Below are positions 46,968-57,142 of a stretch of 64,000 nt of DNA, piece after piece. Within the stretch, counting starts at the first letter, position 1. The number at the start of each line of letters is the position of its first letter. The notes beneath the pieces are model-generated. The model had not been told where the DNA came from. It made no database searches and saw nothing but the letters and a program-made list of their open reading frames with translations. Made by a program: the position numbers and the translations under genes. This DNA is from Arenibacter algicola (GTDB lineage Bacteria; Bacteroidota; Bacteroidia; Flavobacteriales; Flavobacteriaceae): assembly GCF_018860365.1 (NCBI RefSeq), contig NZ_JAHKPO010000023.1:123759-187758 (forward strand), in the 5' to 3' direction.

Positions 46968-47423
46968 ATGGATTCTTCGGTAAAACAACGGTTATACGAG
47001 TTTTGTAAATCATTTATAGAGAATAGGTTGGTGCGCATTACCAGCAACATCGATTCCCTACAAGAAGCTTTGACCTCCGAGACCAAAAGTAGTGCTGGCG
47101 ACAAACATGAAACTGGAAGGGCCATGATTCAATTGGAGCGCGAAAAATTGGGCAATCAGTTAGCGGAAGCACAGTTGTTACAGGAGTTGTTTAAAAAGAT
47201 ACCTCCACACACGAGGTCTTCTACGGTGGGATTGGGTAGTTTGGTAATTACCGACCAACAAAATTATTATATGGGGATCAGCGCAGGGGAATTGAAGTTG
47301 GACGGGGTATCATATTATGCCATTGCGCCCAATACACCTATAGGGAAATTGCTATTGGGCAAAGTAGTGGGTGATGTGGTTGTTTTTAATTCTAGGAAAA
47401 TTGTAATACAGCAAATTGAGTAG
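46968..47423 (+). CDS. GreA/GreB-like C-terminal domain protein
   Basis: A 151-residue protein with a helical N-terminus (residues 1-80, AMIQLEREKLGNQLAEAQ) and a C-terminal FKBP-like domain typical of GreA/GreB (VGLGSLVITDQQNYYMGIS, IAPNTPIGKLLLGKVVGD). Homologues in flavobacteria are often misnamed 3-oxoacyl-ACP synthase. The acidic tip that stimulates RNA polymerase cleavage is not evident, so a Gre-like regulator that binds the polymerase secondary channel is only a suggestion. Confidence 0.72.
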   Translation: MDSSVKQRLYEFCKSFIENRLVRITSNIDSLQEALTSETKSSAGDKHETGRAMIQLEREKLGNQLAEAQLLQELFKKIPPHTRSSTVGLGSLVITDQQNYYMGISAGELKLDGVSYYAIAPNTPIGKLLLGKVVGDVVVFNSRKIVIQQIE

Positions 47424-47476
47424 TTGCTAAAGCTGCAGAGGGAAGTATTAGGTTTAAAAGGTATAATCTTCTTATT

Positions 47477-48184
47477 ATGGTGGAAATTATTGATCTAAGC
47501 CAAGAAATATTTTCAGGGATGCCCGTATATAAAAGCCTTCCTGAAGTAGGAATGGAAATGTATGCCTCCCACGAAGAATGGGACGGAATTACCGATGCCA
47601 ACACGGTATCCCCAAGTGTCTACAAATTGGAGATGAGCGAACATACTGGGACACACGTGGATTCCCTAAGTCATATGGCACGTGAATTTAGGGGTCAGTC
47701 CATAGACACTATGCCGCTTTCTATGTTCTATACAGAGGGAATTTGTTTGGATTTGTCTCACAAAGGGCCAATGGAATTAATAGAACCGGCAGATTTGGTA
47801 TTGGCTTGTACCAACGGCAATATGGCTATTAAGAAAGGAGACACGGTCTTGATCTACACAGATCACTATAGAAGAACCTACGGTAGTGCCAACTGGGGAC
47901 GTGGACCAGGACTAAGTGCTGCTGCGGCGCGTTGGTTGGGAGAACAGGAGATTTCTGCCTTTGGGGTAGAGATGATGTCACCAGGAATTCCTGGGGTATC
48001 CAATAAGGAAGTACATCATATTTGTGGGGAGATGGGTTTTACCCACTATGAAAATATGATTAATTTACAACTTTTAATTGGTCGCGGACGCTTTAGATTT
48101 ATTGGATTGCCTTTGAGGATCCGGGGAGGTACAGGATCTCCTGTCCGTGCCGTAGCCATTTTCGGGGAAGAGAAGTTTAGGTAA
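47477..48184 (+). CDS. Cyclase-family metal-dependent hydrolase
   Basis: A 235-residue enzyme of the cyclase/kynurenine formamidase family. The metal motif HTGTHVDSLSH follows LEMSE, and GVEMMSPGIPGVSNKEVHH is the second conserved block. Characterised members hydrolyse N-formylkynurenine, isatin or mandelonitrile-type compounds. No kynurenine pathway genes are adjacent, so the substrate is left open. Confidence 0.85.
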   Translation: MVEIIDLSQEIFSGMPVYKSLPEVGMEMYASHEEWDGITDANTVSPSVYKLEMSEHTGTHVDSLSHMAREFRGQSIDTMPLSMFYTEGICLDLSHKGPMELIEPADLVLACTNGNMAIKKGDTVLIYTDHYRRTYGSANWGRGPGLSAAAARWLGEQEISAFGVEMMSPGIPGVSNKEVHHICGEMGFTHYENMINLQLLIGRGRFRFIGLPLRIRGGTGSPVRAVAIFGEEKFR

Positions 48185-48195
48185 TTGCAGGCGGA

Positions 48196-48600
48196 TTAAT
48201 CCAACTTGGGTTTGCCTCTATTTAATTTTTTGAGGGCAGCCCTTTTTTTGACCTTTAATCTTTTTTCAATGGCCGATCTAGTGGGTTTGGTTTTTCTTCT
48301 TCTTTTTGGGACCACCAAATTGGCTTCGAGGGTTTCAAGGAATTTTTTAATGACCAGTTCTTTGTTTTTGTGCTGACTGCGGGTTTCCTCGCATTGCATT
48401 AGAAGCATGTTTTCCTTGCTTAACTTGGGCGACAGTTTTTTGAGAAGTCGGTTTTTTTCAAAATCGGTCAAAGCCATGGAGTTTTCCAGATCAAAGGTCA
48501 GTTCCACTTTGGAGGAAACTTTATTTACATGTTGTCCCCCGGCACCACTGCTCCGCACTGCTTTGAATTTTAGCTCTTGTATGATGCCTTCCCTATTCAA
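48196..48600 (-). CDS. arfB: Alternative ribosome-rescue factor / peptidyl-tRNA hydrolase
   Basis: A 134-residue protein that frees ribosomes stalled without a stop codon by hydrolysing peptidyl-tRNA. The catalytic GGQ lies in SSGAGGQHVNKVSSKVEL, and the basic C-terminal tail KRRRKTKPTRSAIEKRLKVK is the part that enters the empty mRNA channel. Length and tail distinguish it from RF1/RF2. It is convergent with the cyclase gene and eight bases from the ABC gene. Confidence 0.92.
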   Translation of the reverse strand: MNREGIIQELKFKAVRSSGAGGQHVNKVSSKVELTFDLENSMALTDFEKNRLLKKLSPKLSKENMLLMQCEETRSQHKNKELVIKKFLETLEANLVVPKRRRKTKPTRSAIEKRLKVKKRAALKKLNRGKPKLD

Positions 48601-48607
48601 TGGTTTG

Positions 48608-49582
48608 TTATGGTTTTAGACGTTGGCTTATGGTTTCCAAGGCAATATTTAGAAATACCTTTTTGCCAGGGGTTAGAGTTTCCTCGGAATTGAACCGTAT
48701 TCTTTGATCCCCTGATATTGCTTCAACCAAAAAATGACTGCCCATAAAATAGCATTTTTCTACCGTTACCGGAATTCCTTTTTTGTTTGAAACTCTAAAT
48801 TCATGGGCATAAACAATAATTTCCCGCTCCAAATCTCCATAAGATTTTATAATATTTATGGGTATTAGGTTGGCTTCCCCGAACAAGCTGGCTGTATAAA
48901 TATTTTTCGGGTTGTTATACAGATCTCTGGTATTGGCATTGGCCTTTATTGCCTGATCCTTTAGAACTATGATCCTATTGGCATAGGGTAAAATATCTTG
49001 GTGGTCATGGGTAGCGGTGATACAGCTAATTCCCTCTTTCTTTAAATAGTCAAAGAGATTTCTTCTCAGTTGATTCTTTCTAAAATTGTCTATATGTCCG
49101 AAGGGCTCATCCAACAAAAGCAATTCTGGTTTTTGTGCCAAAACCCTGGCCAAAGCAACCCTCTGCTGTTGCCCTCCGCTTAGGTTTTTAACCTTTACCT
49201 TGGCAAAAGATAACATATCTATCATTTCCAATAACTCGGTGGTTCTCGCCTTTAATTCCTCTGGATAAAAAACAGATAGAAACTGACTTACGTTTTCGGC
49301 CACAGTGGTGAAGGGCATTAAATCAAAATCCTGGGAAAGGTATTTCATGTAGGACTCCCCTGGCACCAGATTAAAATCAGGGCCCATTACCTGTTTTTTT
49401 CCCCAGAATATGGAGCCTTGCTGAGGCTGTAAAAGGCCGTAAATAATTTTGAGCAGGGTGCTTTTGCCACAGCCGCTTTCACCTACAATAGAGATATGTT
49501 CTCCGTTGCTTACCTTAAAGTTGATATCGGTAAGTACCGGTTTTTTATCATAAGCGAACGAAAGGGAATTTACTTGTAACAT
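48608..49582 (-). CDS. ABC transporter ATP-binding protein without adjacent permease
   Basis: A 324-residue ATPase. Walker A is GESGCGKST, the signature is NLSGGQQQRVALARVL, Walker B is LLLLDEPFGH, and the switch histidine is in ITATHDHQD. A C-terminal extension of about 100 residues resembles a TOBE domain, as in the PotA/FbpC import group. No permease or binding protein is encoded nearby, so its transport partner is elsewhere or it has a non-transport role. Confidence 0.88.
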   Translation of the reverse strand: MLQVNSLSFAYDKKPVLTDINFKVSNGEHISIVGESGCGKSTLLKIIYGLLQPQQGSIFWGKKQVMGPDFNLVPGESYMKYLSQDFDLMPFTTVAENVSQFLSVFYPEELKARTTELLEMIDMLSFAKVKVKNLSGGQQQRVALARVLAQKPELLLLDEPFGHIDNFRKNQLRRNLFDYLKKEGISCITATHDHQDILPYANRIIVLKDQAIKANANTRDLYNNPKNIYTASLFGEANLIPINIIKSYGDLEREIIVYAHEFRVSNKKGIPVTVEKCYFMGSHFLVEAISGDQRIRFNSEETLTPGKKVFLNIALETISQRLKP

Positions 49583-49613
49583 GGGCTAAAACTATATGTG
49601 TACCTAGAGGGGA

Positions 49614-49646
49614 TAAAAAAAGTCCACTTCTAAAAGAAATGGACTC
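49614..49646 (-). terminator. Rho-independent terminator of the prolyl oligopeptidase gene
   Basis: Read on the minus strand, AGTCCA and TGGACT pair around a partly paired interior and are followed by a run of T. It lies 30 bases past the stop at 49675. Confidence 0.75.
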
Positions 49647-49674
49647 TAAAACAAAATTATCGATTTTTTTTAAA

Positions 49675-51831
49675 CTAATCCTTAAAATCTTTTAAAACTG
49701 CCTTGTTAGGGAGTTCCTTAAAGCCCATATTGAACAAGGTAAATCCGAAAATATCCACATTTTGCTCAATGGTCTTGCTTACAGGAGTTCCAGCTCCATG
49801 GCCGGCATTCACTTCTATTCGTATTAAGGTAGGGTTGCCACCCGTTTGTTTATCCTGCAATGACGCAGCGAACTTAAAACTATGCGCCGGTACCACCCTG
49901 TCGTCATGATCGCCTGTGGTAATCAAGGTGGCTGGATATTCTACGCCTTTCCTGATATTGTGTACAGGGGAATAGCCCTTGAGATAATTAAACATCTCCA
50001 AGTTGTCTTCAGCAGTCCCATAATCATAGGCCCAACCAGCACCGGCGGTAAATGTATGATACCGTAGCATATCCAAAACGCCTACAGCAGGCAGGGCCAC
50101 CTTCATTAAATCCGGCCTTTGGGTCATGGTAGCGCCCACTAGGAGCCCACCATTGGAACCTCCCTTAATGGCCAAATAGTCCGATGAGGTATATTTTTTG
50201 GCTATTAAGTATTCGGCGGCAGCTATAAAATCGTCAAAGACGTTCTGTTTTTGGGTTTTAATGCCGGCATCATGCCATTGTTTGCCATATTCACCTCCTC
50301 CCCTGAGGTTGGGTACGGCATAGATACCACCTTGCTCCATCCATACTGCATTTACAACACTAAAAGTCGGAGTAAGGCTTATGTTAAAGCCCCCATAGCC
50401 ATATAGAATGGTCGGATTTTGGCCATTTAACTGCAATCCTTTTTTATGGGTAATCATCATTGGTATTTTAGTACCGTCCTTGGTAGGATAAAAGACTTGT
50501 GTGGACACGTAATCTTCTGGGTTGAAATCTATTTGCGGTTTCCAATAAACTGTATAATCTCCTGTTTTTATATCCAATCTATAAATGGATTCCGGGCTAT
50601 TGTAATTGGTAAAAGTGAAATAAAGTTCCGTTTCCTTCTTTTTTCCACCGAAGCCACCGGCACTTCCAAGCCCAGGAAGTATTATTTCGCGTAACATTTT
50701 GCCTTGGTTGTCATATTGGTACACCTTGGAAATGGCGTCTACCATATACTCCGCAAAGAAATAACCCCCGCCGGTACCAACAGAAAGTACATTTTGTGTT
50801 TCTGGAATTAAATCTATCCAATGTTCTGGAGTTGGATTTTGTGCATCCACAGAAACAACTTTTTTATTGGGTGCATTTCTATTGGTCAAAATGAATAGTT
50901 TGGACCCCACATTGTCTATGATTTGGCTATCGCTGTCTGTACTATCCAATATAGTCATCAGTTGGCTTTCTGGCTGGGTCAAGTCTTTTATGAATAATTT
51001 GTTCCCGGAGGTAGAAACAGCGGCCGAAATTATGAGATACCTGTCGTCCTCGGTTACGTACCCCCCAACATACCTATGTTTTTCAATTGGAGTACCACCA
51101 AAGACCACCTCATCACTCTTTTGGGGAGTTCCCAGTTTGTGATAATAAAGTTTATGTTGGTCGGTTTTGGCAGATAGTTCACTTCCCTCAGGTTTGTCGT
51201 AACTGGAGTAAAAGAAGCCTTCGTTTCCCTTCCAGGAAACTCCACTAAATTTAATGTCTACCAGAGTATCTTCAACAATCGACTTATTTTCGGCATTGAT
51301 CACAATTACTTTTCGCCAATCGCTACCCCCTTCGGATATGGAATAGGCAGCTATGGAACCGTCCTTGGAAAAATTTATTCCTGCCAATGAGGTGGTGGCA
51401 TCTTCCGAAAAGGAATTTGGATCCAGAAATACTTCAGCCTGTCCCTCCTCTCCTTTTTTACGGTACAATACATTCTGATTTTGTAAGCCATCGTTCTTAA
51501 AAAAATAGATGTAATCATCTTCTTTGAACGGAGATCCCAACTTTTCGAAATTCCATAATTGTTCCAAACGTTCTTTTAGCGCTTTTCTGAATGGAATTTT
51601 GTCCAAATAATTAAATGTGGTCTCATTTTGTATCTTAACCCAATTTTCGGTTTCGGGGCTTCGGTCATCTTCCAGCCAACGAAAGGGGTCGCTTATTTTT
51701 GTCCCGAAATACGTGTCTACGGAATCAACTTTTTTTGTGATCGGATAATTCAAAATAATAGTATCTTTTTTTTTGGTCTCACAGGCTAATATCACTAATC
51801 CAGCTAGTGGGATCAATATTAATGTCTTCAT
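49675..51831 (-). CDS. Prolyl oligopeptidase family serine peptidase, lipoprotein
   Basis: A 718-residue S9A peptidase with a lipoprotein signal (VILACETKK, Cys16). The N-terminal part [19 protein letters not shown] leads into a seven-bladed propeller. The C-terminal hydrolase has the nucleophile in KGGSNGGLL, the acid in [11 protein letters not shown] and histidine in NAGHGAGTP. It probably cleaves short proline-containing peptides in the periplasm. It stands alone with its own terminator; a TATTTTTG element occurs shortly upstream of the start, overlapping the asd terminator. Confidence 0.93.
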   Translation of the reverse strand: MKTLILIPLAGLVILACETKKKDTIILNYPITKKVDSVDTYFGTKISDPFRWLEDDRSPETENWVKIQNETTFNYLDKIPFRKALKERLEQLWNFEKLGSPFKEDDYIYFFKNDGLQNQNVLYRKKGEEGQAEVFLDPNSFSEDATTSLAGINFSKDGSIAAYSISEGGSDWRKVIVINAENKSIVEDTLVDIKFSGVSWKGNEGFFYSSYDKPEGSELSAKTDQHKLYYHKLGTPQKSDEVVFGGTPIEKHRYVGGYVTEDDRYLIISAAVSTSGNKLFIKDLTQPESQLMTILDSTDSDSQIIDNVGSKLFILTNRNAPNKKVVSVDAQNPTPEHWIDLIPETQNVLSVGTGGGYFFAEYMVDAISKVYQYDNQGKMLREIILPGLGSAGGFGGKKKETELYFTFTNYNSPESIYRLDIKTGDYTVYWKPQIDFNPEDYVSTQVFYPTKDGTKIPMMITHKKGLQLNGQNPTILYGYGGFNISLTPTFSVVNAVWMEQGGIYAVPNLRGGGEYGKQWHDAGIKTQKQNVFDDFIAAAEYLIAKKYTSSDYLAIKGGSNGGLLVGATMTQRPDLMKVALPAVGVLDMLRYHTFTAGAGWAYDYGTAEDNLEMFNYLKGYSPVHNIRKGVEYPATLITTGDHDDRVVPAHSFKFAASLQDKQTGGNPTLIRIEVNAGHGAGTPVSKTIEQNVDIFGFTLFNMGFKELPNKAVLKDFKD

Positions 51832-51861
51832 TAATGGATCTTCTTAAGCCAAAAATAACAT

Positions 51862-51898
51862 AAAAAAAACCTTTGTAAATGGTGGTTACAAAGGTTTT
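51862..51898 (-). terminator. Rho-independent terminator of asd
   Basis: On the minus strand AACCTTTGTAA pairs with TTACAAAGGTT around a short loop and is followed by a run of T, about 65 bases past the asd stop. Confidence 0.85.
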
Positions 51899-51961
51899 AA
51901 CATCTTTCCCTGCTCTCCTTATTTTGTTTTGGGATTGAAGGGTATTGTCAATAAAATTCTA

Positions 51962-52951
51962 TTATACTAGTTGGTTTTGAACCAAATATTCAGCAATCTG
52001 TACTGCGTTCGTGGCTGCTCCTTTTCTTAGGTTATCAGCAACTATCCACATGTTCAAAGTATTGGGTTGTGTTTCGTCCCTTCTAATACGCCCTACAAAT
52101 ACATCATCCTTGCCATGTGCATAAATCGGCATTGGGTAGGTATTGGTGTCTGTATTGTCTTGAACAACGATTCCTGGAGTTTCACTCAACAACCTTCTAA
52201 CTTCCGAAAGTTCAAAATCATTTTCAAATTCCACATTGACCGACTCCGAGTGCCCTCCTGCAGTTGGGATACGAACCGCTGTTGCAGTCACGGAGAATGA
52301 ATTGTCGTTGAATATTTTTTGTGGCTCTTTGGCCAGCTTCATTTCTTCCTTGGTATATCCATTATCCAAGAATACATCGCAATGGGGCAATGCATTTTTT
52401 CCGATAGGATAAGGATATGCCATTTCTCCCTTTATTCCTGCAATCTCGTTTTCCAACTGCTGAACAGCTTTTACGCCTGTTCCGGAAACCGACTGGTAGG
52501 TAGAAACAACCACCCTTTTCATCTTGTATTTTTTATGTAGGGAAGAAAGTGCCAATACCATCTGTATTGTGGAACAGTTTGGATTTGCTATAATCTTATC
52601 CTCCTTGGTCAATTCTGAGGCGTTTATTTCGGGAACCACCAATTTTTTGGTGGGATCCATACGCCAAGCTGAAGAATTGTCTATTACCGTGGTACCAACA
52701 GCGGCAAATTTTGGTGCCCATTCCAAGGAAGTATCACCTCCGGCTGAAAAAATGGCAACGTCCGGTTTGGCGGCAACCGCAGTTTCCAACCCAATTAAGG
52801 TATACTCCTTGCCTTGGAAGCTTAACTTCTTGCCTACAGATCTTTCTGAGGCCACTACCAATAATTCGGTTACTGGAAAGTTACGTTCTGCCAATACTTT
52901 TAGCATTACTTCCCCAACCATTCCTGTTGCACCAACTACAGCTACTTTCAT
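51962..52951 (-). CDS. asd: Aspartate-semialdehyde dehydrogenase
   Basis: A 329-residue NADPH enzyme that reduces aspartyl phosphate in the lysine, threonine and methionine pathway and for diaminopimelate. The nucleotide-binding start is VAVVGATGMVGEVML, the catalytic cysteine is in NPNCSTIQM, and VRIPTAGGHSESV holds the histidine. Length is standard. A consensus promoter lies 27 bases upstream. Confidence 0.95.
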   Translation of the reverse strand: MKVAVVGATGMVGEVMLKVLAERNFPVTELLVVASERSVGKKLSFQGKEYTLIGLETAVAAKPDVAIFSAGGDTSLEWAPKFAAVGTTVIDNSSAWRMDPTKKLVVPEINASELTKEDKIIANPNCSTIQMVLALSSLHKKYKMKRVVVSTYQSVSGTGVKAVQQLENEIAGIKGEMAYPYPIGKNALPHCDVFLDNGYTKEEMKLAKEPQKIFNDNSFSVTATAVRIPTAGGHSESVNVEFENDFELSEVRRLLSETPGIVVQDNTDTNTYPMPIYAHGKDDVFVGRIRRDETQPNTLNMWIVADNLRKGAATNAVQIAEYLVQNQLV

Positions 52952-52977
52952 TACGATTAAATTAAAATTTCAGTTGG

Positions 52978-53007
52978 CAAATGTACTGAATATAGGGTAT
53001 TAAACAA
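52978..53007 (-). promoter_or_regulatory. Bacteroidota promoter of asd
   Basis: On the minus strand TTG, a 19-base spacer and TACATTTG match the consensus exactly, placing the start of transcription a few bases before the gene. Confidence 0.8.
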
Positions 53008-53065
53008 TACATAAAATAGAATATATTAAAAATATAACAAATTGTTATAAAAATAACAGTAATGC

Positions 53066-53110
53066 AAAAAAGAACCGTCAACTTGGATAGCGAATCCTAG
53101 CTGACGGTTT
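53066..53110 (-). terminator. Rho-independent terminator of mscL
   Basis: On the minus strand AACCGTCA pairs with TGACGGTT, with an inner GGAT/ATCC stem, followed by CTTTTTT. It is 70 bases past the mscL stop. Confidence 0.75.
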
Positions 53111-53181
53111 TAGTTGGTTAGTTGGTAGTGTAGCGGCTGTACTTTGATTTTAAGCCAAAGCACATAATTTTTTATAAAAAA

Positions 53182-53589
53182 TTATTTTTTTAGTAAATCC
53201 CTGATCTGGGTCAAAAGCTCCTCTTGACTTGGGCCTTTAGGTGCTGCAGGAGCTTCCTCCTTAGGTTTTTTAGTTTTGTTGTAGGCTTTTACAATCATGA
53301 ACAAAACAAAACCAACAATAATTAAGTTAATAATTGAATTTATCCACGCGCCATAACGTATAGCACTAGCAGGTTTTTCAACCGTTCCGTCTGCGGCCAC
53401 AATTGCCTCTGAAAGTACAAATTGCATATCGGAGAAATCTACCCCTCCAGTGAAATAGCCTACAATAGGCATCATGATATCGTTGACAAATCCACTGACA
53501 ACCAAGCCTGCAGCTCCTGCCAACAGTACAGCAACCGCCAAATCAATGACATTGCCGGTCATAATAAAATCCTTAAATTCTTTTAACAT
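53182..53589 (-). CDS. mscL: Large-conductance mechanosensitive channel
   Basis: A 135-residue inner membrane channel that opens under osmotic shock. The N-terminal amphipathic helix and first span (MLKEFKDFIMTGNVIDLAVAV, given here as its start MLKEFKDFIMTGNVIDLA), the loop with GGVDFSDM, the second span near INLIIVGFVLFMIVKA and the charged C-terminal helix are all recognisable. Length is normal. Confidence 0.95.
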   Translation of the reverse strand: MLKEFKDFIMTGNVIDLAVAVLLAGAAGLVVSGFVNDIMMPIVGYFTGGVDFSDMQFVLSEAIVAADGTVEKPASAIRYGAWINSIINLIIVGFVLFMIVKAYNKTKKPKEEAPAAPKGPSQEELLTQIRDLLKK

Positions 53590-53734
53590 AATTAGTGTTT
53601 TATTTGATTAATACTAACTGCAATTTAACTTAAATAGACGTCTTAACAAAATGTTAAAATAAAAATGTTTGGGATAGTGAAAATATCTTTTAAATTGGGG
53701 TTTTAACCACCTGGGATAAAATAATTTTTAAGCC

Positions 53735-54841
53735 CTAATCCATATAAACGCGTTTCACTCGCTGCGAAATTCCGGTGAGAAGCTCATAGGTTATAGTTTG
53801 GGCGGAAGATGCTAGATCTTCGGCACTATGTTCCTGGCCAAAAACAATAACCTCGTCGCCTTCCTTACAGTCAATTCCCGTAATATCCACCATAATCATA
53901 TCCATGCAAACATTGCCGATAATTGGGGCCAATTTGCCGTGCACGGATACCTGACCTATACGGTTTCCATATTGTCTGCCAATTCCGTCTGCATGGCCTA
54001 AGGGTAGGGTTGCCGTTACCTTGGAAGTATTGGAAACAAACGCTCTATTATAACCTACACTTTCATTAGGCTCTATCCTATGGATCTGTGATATTATGGT
54101 TTTAAGGGTGGCGACAGGTATTAACTTTTCGTCCTCGGCGGCTTCGTTTCCATAACCATAAAGGCCAATACCGCTTCTTACCATATCGTACTGCGCCTCC
54201 GGGTAATTGATTATTCCTGAGGTATTCAACATATGCCTTTTGGGACTGTACTTTATTTTAGAGATTAAGGCCGAGCTTATTTTTTCGAATTGCCTAATCT
54301 GGGAAATCGTAAAATCCTTTTCATTCAAATCCTCGGAGGCGGCTAAATGGGAAAAAAGGGAGCTGATTTTTATCTGTTCTGCACCTTCAAGCGATGTTAA
54401 AATAAAATCTATATCCTTTTCACCAAGCCCCAATCTGTTTAGACCGGTGTTGAATTTTAAATGTACAGGGTAATCCATTTGGCCTAGGTCTTTGGCCATT
54501 TTTACAAAGGAGGAGAGAATCGTACGGGAATATAGACTTGGCTCCAGGCATTTTTCTATCATCGTGGCAAAACTTACCTCTTGGGGATGCAGCACCAGGA
54601 TGGGCAATTTAATTTCGGCATTCCTTAAGGCTACTCCTTCTGAAGTATAAGCTACGGCCAAATAATCTGCGCCAAGGGATTCCAGTTTTTTGGCAATGGC
54701 AATGGAATCGCTTCCATAGGCGAACGCCTTCACTACTCCAAGAAATTTAGTTTCCGGATCGATCTTGGATCTTAAATAATGATAATTGTGTTCCAGGGCC
54801 CTAAGGTCTATTTCCAGAACGGTTTCTCCGACCTTAGTCAT
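53735..54841 (-). CDS. alr: Alanine racemase
   Basis: A 368-residue PLP enzyme that makes D-alanine for peptidoglycan. The PLP lysine is in [12 protein letters not shown], the catalytic tyrosine is in VGYNRAF, and [10 protein letters not shown] carries the phosphate-contacting residues. It overlaps the tdk gene by eight bases, so the two are translationally coupled. Confidence 0.94.
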   Translation of the reverse strand: MTKVGETVLEIDLRALEHNYHYLRSKIDPETKFLGVVKAFAYGSDSIAIAKKLESLGADYLAVAYTSEGVALRNAEIKLPILVLHPQEVSFATMIEKCLEPSLYSRTILSSFVKMAKDLGQMDYPVHLKFNTGLNRLGLGEKDIDFILTSLEGAEQIKISSLFSHLAASEDLNEKDFTISQIRQFEKISSALISKIKYSPKRHMLNTSGIINYPEAQYDMVRSGIGLYGYGNEAAEDEKLIPVATLKTIISQIHRIEPNESVGYNRAFVSNTSKVTATLPLGHADGIGRQYGNRIGQVSVHGKLAPIIGNVCMDMIMVDITGIDCKEGDEVIVFGQEHSAEDLASSAQTITYELLTGISQRVKRVYMD

Positions 54842-55478
54842 TCGATTTTTTTTGAGGAGGCAAAACTTCCTCGGATGTAACTTCTATGGCACTCACTTTT
54901 TCTTTTAACATGGCTTTGTAGTACGCGGCTCTACTAAGGGGTTCATATTCTTCAGTTTCTCCCAGAAAAACCAACTTATTGTTGTTGGCCTTTCTAAAAC
55001 TATAATTGGCAAGATTGCCGGTTCGTGTACAAACAGCGTGAACTTTTGTGACGTATTCGGCCGTGGCCATCAAGGCGGGCATAGGTCCAAACGGATTGCC
55101 CTTGAAATCCATGTCCAGTCCTGCCACTACCACTCGGATGCCCTTGTTGGCCAGATCATTGCATACGGTAACAATTTCGTCATCGAAGAATTGGGCCTCA
55201 TCAATCCCTACCACATCACAGTCATCTGCCAAAAGTCGAATATTGGCAGCTGCCGGAACCGGGGTAGATCTAATTTCATTGGCATCGTGGGAGACTACCA
55301 TTTCCTCGTGGTACCTTTTATCTACCATAGGCTTGAAAATTTCTACTTTTTGCTTGGCAAATTTGGCTCTTTTCAACCTTCGGATAAGTTCCTCGGTCTT
55401 TCCAGAGAACATGGAACCGCAGATTACTTCGATCCAACCGAATTGTTCTTTAGGGTTAACAGTATTTTCGAGAAACAT
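54834..55478 (-). CDS. tdk: Thymidine kinase
   Basis: A 214-residue type II thymidine kinase of the salvage pathway. The P-loop is [23 protein letters not shown] is the Walker B/catalytic block, and the lasso region contains cysteines (HAVCTRTG). The second zinc cysteine pair seen in many homologues is not obvious. It is the first gene of the tdk-alr pair. Confidence 0.94.
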   Translation of the reverse strand: MFLENTVNPKEQFGWIEVICGSMFSGKTEELIRRLKRAKFAKQKVEIFKPMVDKRYHEEMVVSHDANEIRSTPVPAAANIRLLADDCDVVGIDEAQFFDDEIVTVCNDLANKGIRVVVAGLDMDFKGNPFGPMPALMATAEYVTKVHAVCTRTGNLANYSFRKANNNKLVFLGETEEYEPLSRAAYYKAMLKEKVSAIEVTSEEVLPPQKKSND

Positions 55479-55681
55479 TTTGTAATTTTAGACGAAAGTA
55501 ATTTGTTTTCCGTTTTATATTAGGAGGCATAAAATTATTAAAAAAATAATCCTTCTGGTATTAATGTTGGTAAAAGTTGGTAATCTTGATTGCTTGTTCT
55601 TTTACCACCTATTTATTACCTGAAAGGAATTGCTATATTGGTGCCCTAATTGGGCCCCTACTAATTTTAAAATATATTCAG

Positions 55682-56368
55682 ATGAAAAAGAGACTAAAAG
55701 AGGAATTGAGAAAATTATCAACTGAAATAATAACTTCGAGAAATTTAAACGATTACTCGGCCTTATATGAAACTGCCAGGGAATTATATGAAAAGTTGGC
55801 AGTTCTTAAATATATTGAGGAAAAATTGAATGAGGTGGAGATAGATGTTTCCAAGAATGCCATTGCGGCAAAATTTGAAACTATGGCCAACTCCGTATTA
55901 AGCGCAAATTCTTCGGTACCGGAAAGTAATCCGCACGAAGAGGATATAATTATTCCTGGTATCGATACCATAAAGGATATGGTATCGGAGATGCCCGGAG
56001 CCACTACAATCGACGAGGTTTTATCCCAATTTACCAACAAACCGGATCTGATTAAAAACGATAAGGACCTATTTATGCCCAAGGAGGTGAAAACGGTTAA
56101 AGCGGTCGGGACTGCCCAATCTGTGGAAAATAGTCCTAAAAAAGTACTGAAAGTAGATTTGAACGATCGCCTAGCATTTGTAAAGCATCTCTTCAACAAC
56201 AATATGGAAGATTACAACAGGGTGTTGTCCCAGTTAAGTACCATAGGTAGCGAGGAACGATCTATTTCATTTATTGCGAACATGGTAAAACCGGATTATA
56301 ACAATTGGGAGGGAAAAGAAGAATACGAACAAAGATTTATGAACGTAATTGCTCGCAAATTTGCGTAA
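55682..56368 (+). CDS. Conserved hypothetical protein, helical N-terminus
   Basis: A 228-residue cytoplasmic protein of no family I can name. Residues 1-75 are strongly helical and charged (LRKLSTEIITSRNLNDYSA). The middle is acidic and probably disordered. The C-terminal 60 residues form a compact domain (NDRLAFVKHLFNNNMEDYN, then SQLSTIGSEERSISFI and YEQRFMNVIARKF). The ATG at 55682 is preferred to the longer frame from 55577, whose extra residues look like an untranslated leader. Similar C-terminal blocks occur in flavobacterial hypothetical proteins encoded next to tdk or rsmI. Confidence 0.75.
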   Translation: MKKRLKEELRKLSTEIITSRNLNDYSALYETARELYEKLAVLKYIEEKLNEVEIDVSKNAIAAKFETMANSVLSANSSVPESNPHEEDIIIPGIDTIKDMVSEMPGATTIDEVLSQFTNKPDLIKNDKDLFMPKEVKTVKAVGTAQSVENSPKKVLKVDLNDRLAFVKHLFNNNMEDYNRVLSQLSTIGSEERSISFIANMVKPDYNNWEGKEEYEQRFMNVIARKFA

Positions 56369-56470
56369 TGAATTTTTAGGGACAATAATGATAATCATTA
56401 TTCTTGATTTTCGTTAAATTGGTCACTTTCCACTGGCCATAGAACTGAAAGCTGGTGTTTAATAGAATTA

Positions 56471-57142
56471 ATGGGGAAATTATATATAGTACCTACTCCT
56501 ATAGGTAACTTAGAGGATATTACATTGCGCGCTATCAGGGTGCTAAAGGAAGTGGATCTTATTTTAGCAGAGGATACCCGTACCAGTGGAAAATTATTGC
56601 ACCATTACAATATAGCCACTCCTATGCAAAGTCACCATATGCACAATGAGCATAAAACGGTGGAAGGTGTTGTAAGGCGCTTGCAATCCGGAGAGAATGT
56701 GGCATTGATATCGGATGCAGGAACCCCTGCCATTTCAGACCCTGGTTTTTTGCTTACCCGTGCCTGTGTAGAAAATAAGATAGAAGTAGACTGCCTACCT
56801 GGTGCTACCGCTTTTGTGCCTGCCTTGGTAAATAGTGGTCTGCCCAACGATAAATTTGTTTTTGAGGGCTTCTTGCCCGTGAAAAAGGGGAGACAGACCA
56901 GATTGACTTTATTGGCCGAAGAGCCGAGAACGATTATATTTTACGAATCGCCCCATAAATTGGTAAAGACCTTGACCCATTTTGAAGCCTATTTTGGTTC
57001 GGATAGATTGGTTTCCGTTTCGCGGGAGTTGTCAAAAATGTATGAGGAGACTATAAGGGGTACGGTAAAGGAGGTCTTGCAACATTATACAGACAATCCA
57101 CCCAAAGGAGAGATCGTTATTGTGGTGGCGGGTAAAAAATAA
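56471..57142 (+). CDS. rsmI: 16S rRNA (cytidine-1402-2'-O)-methyltransferase
   Basis: A 223-residue tetrapyrrole-methylase-fold enzyme that methylates C1402 in the decoding centre. YIVPTPIGNLEDITLRA, AEDTRTSGKLLHHYNI and ALISDAGTPAISDPGFLL are the family signatures. The C-terminal domain of long RsmI forms is absent, as is common in Bacteroidota. Its stop overlaps the start of the next gene by one base. Confidence 0.94.
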   Translation: MGKLYIVPTPIGNLEDITLRAIRVLKEVDLILAEDTRTSGKLLHHYNIATPMQSHHMHNEHKTVEGVVRRLQSGENVALISDAGTPAISDPGFLLTRACVENKIEVDCLPGATAFVPALVNSGLPNDKFVFEGFLPVKKGRQTRLTLLAEEPRTIIFYESPHKLVKTLTHFEAYFGSDRLVSVSRELSKMYEETIRGTVKEVLQHYTDNPPKGEIVIVVAGKK

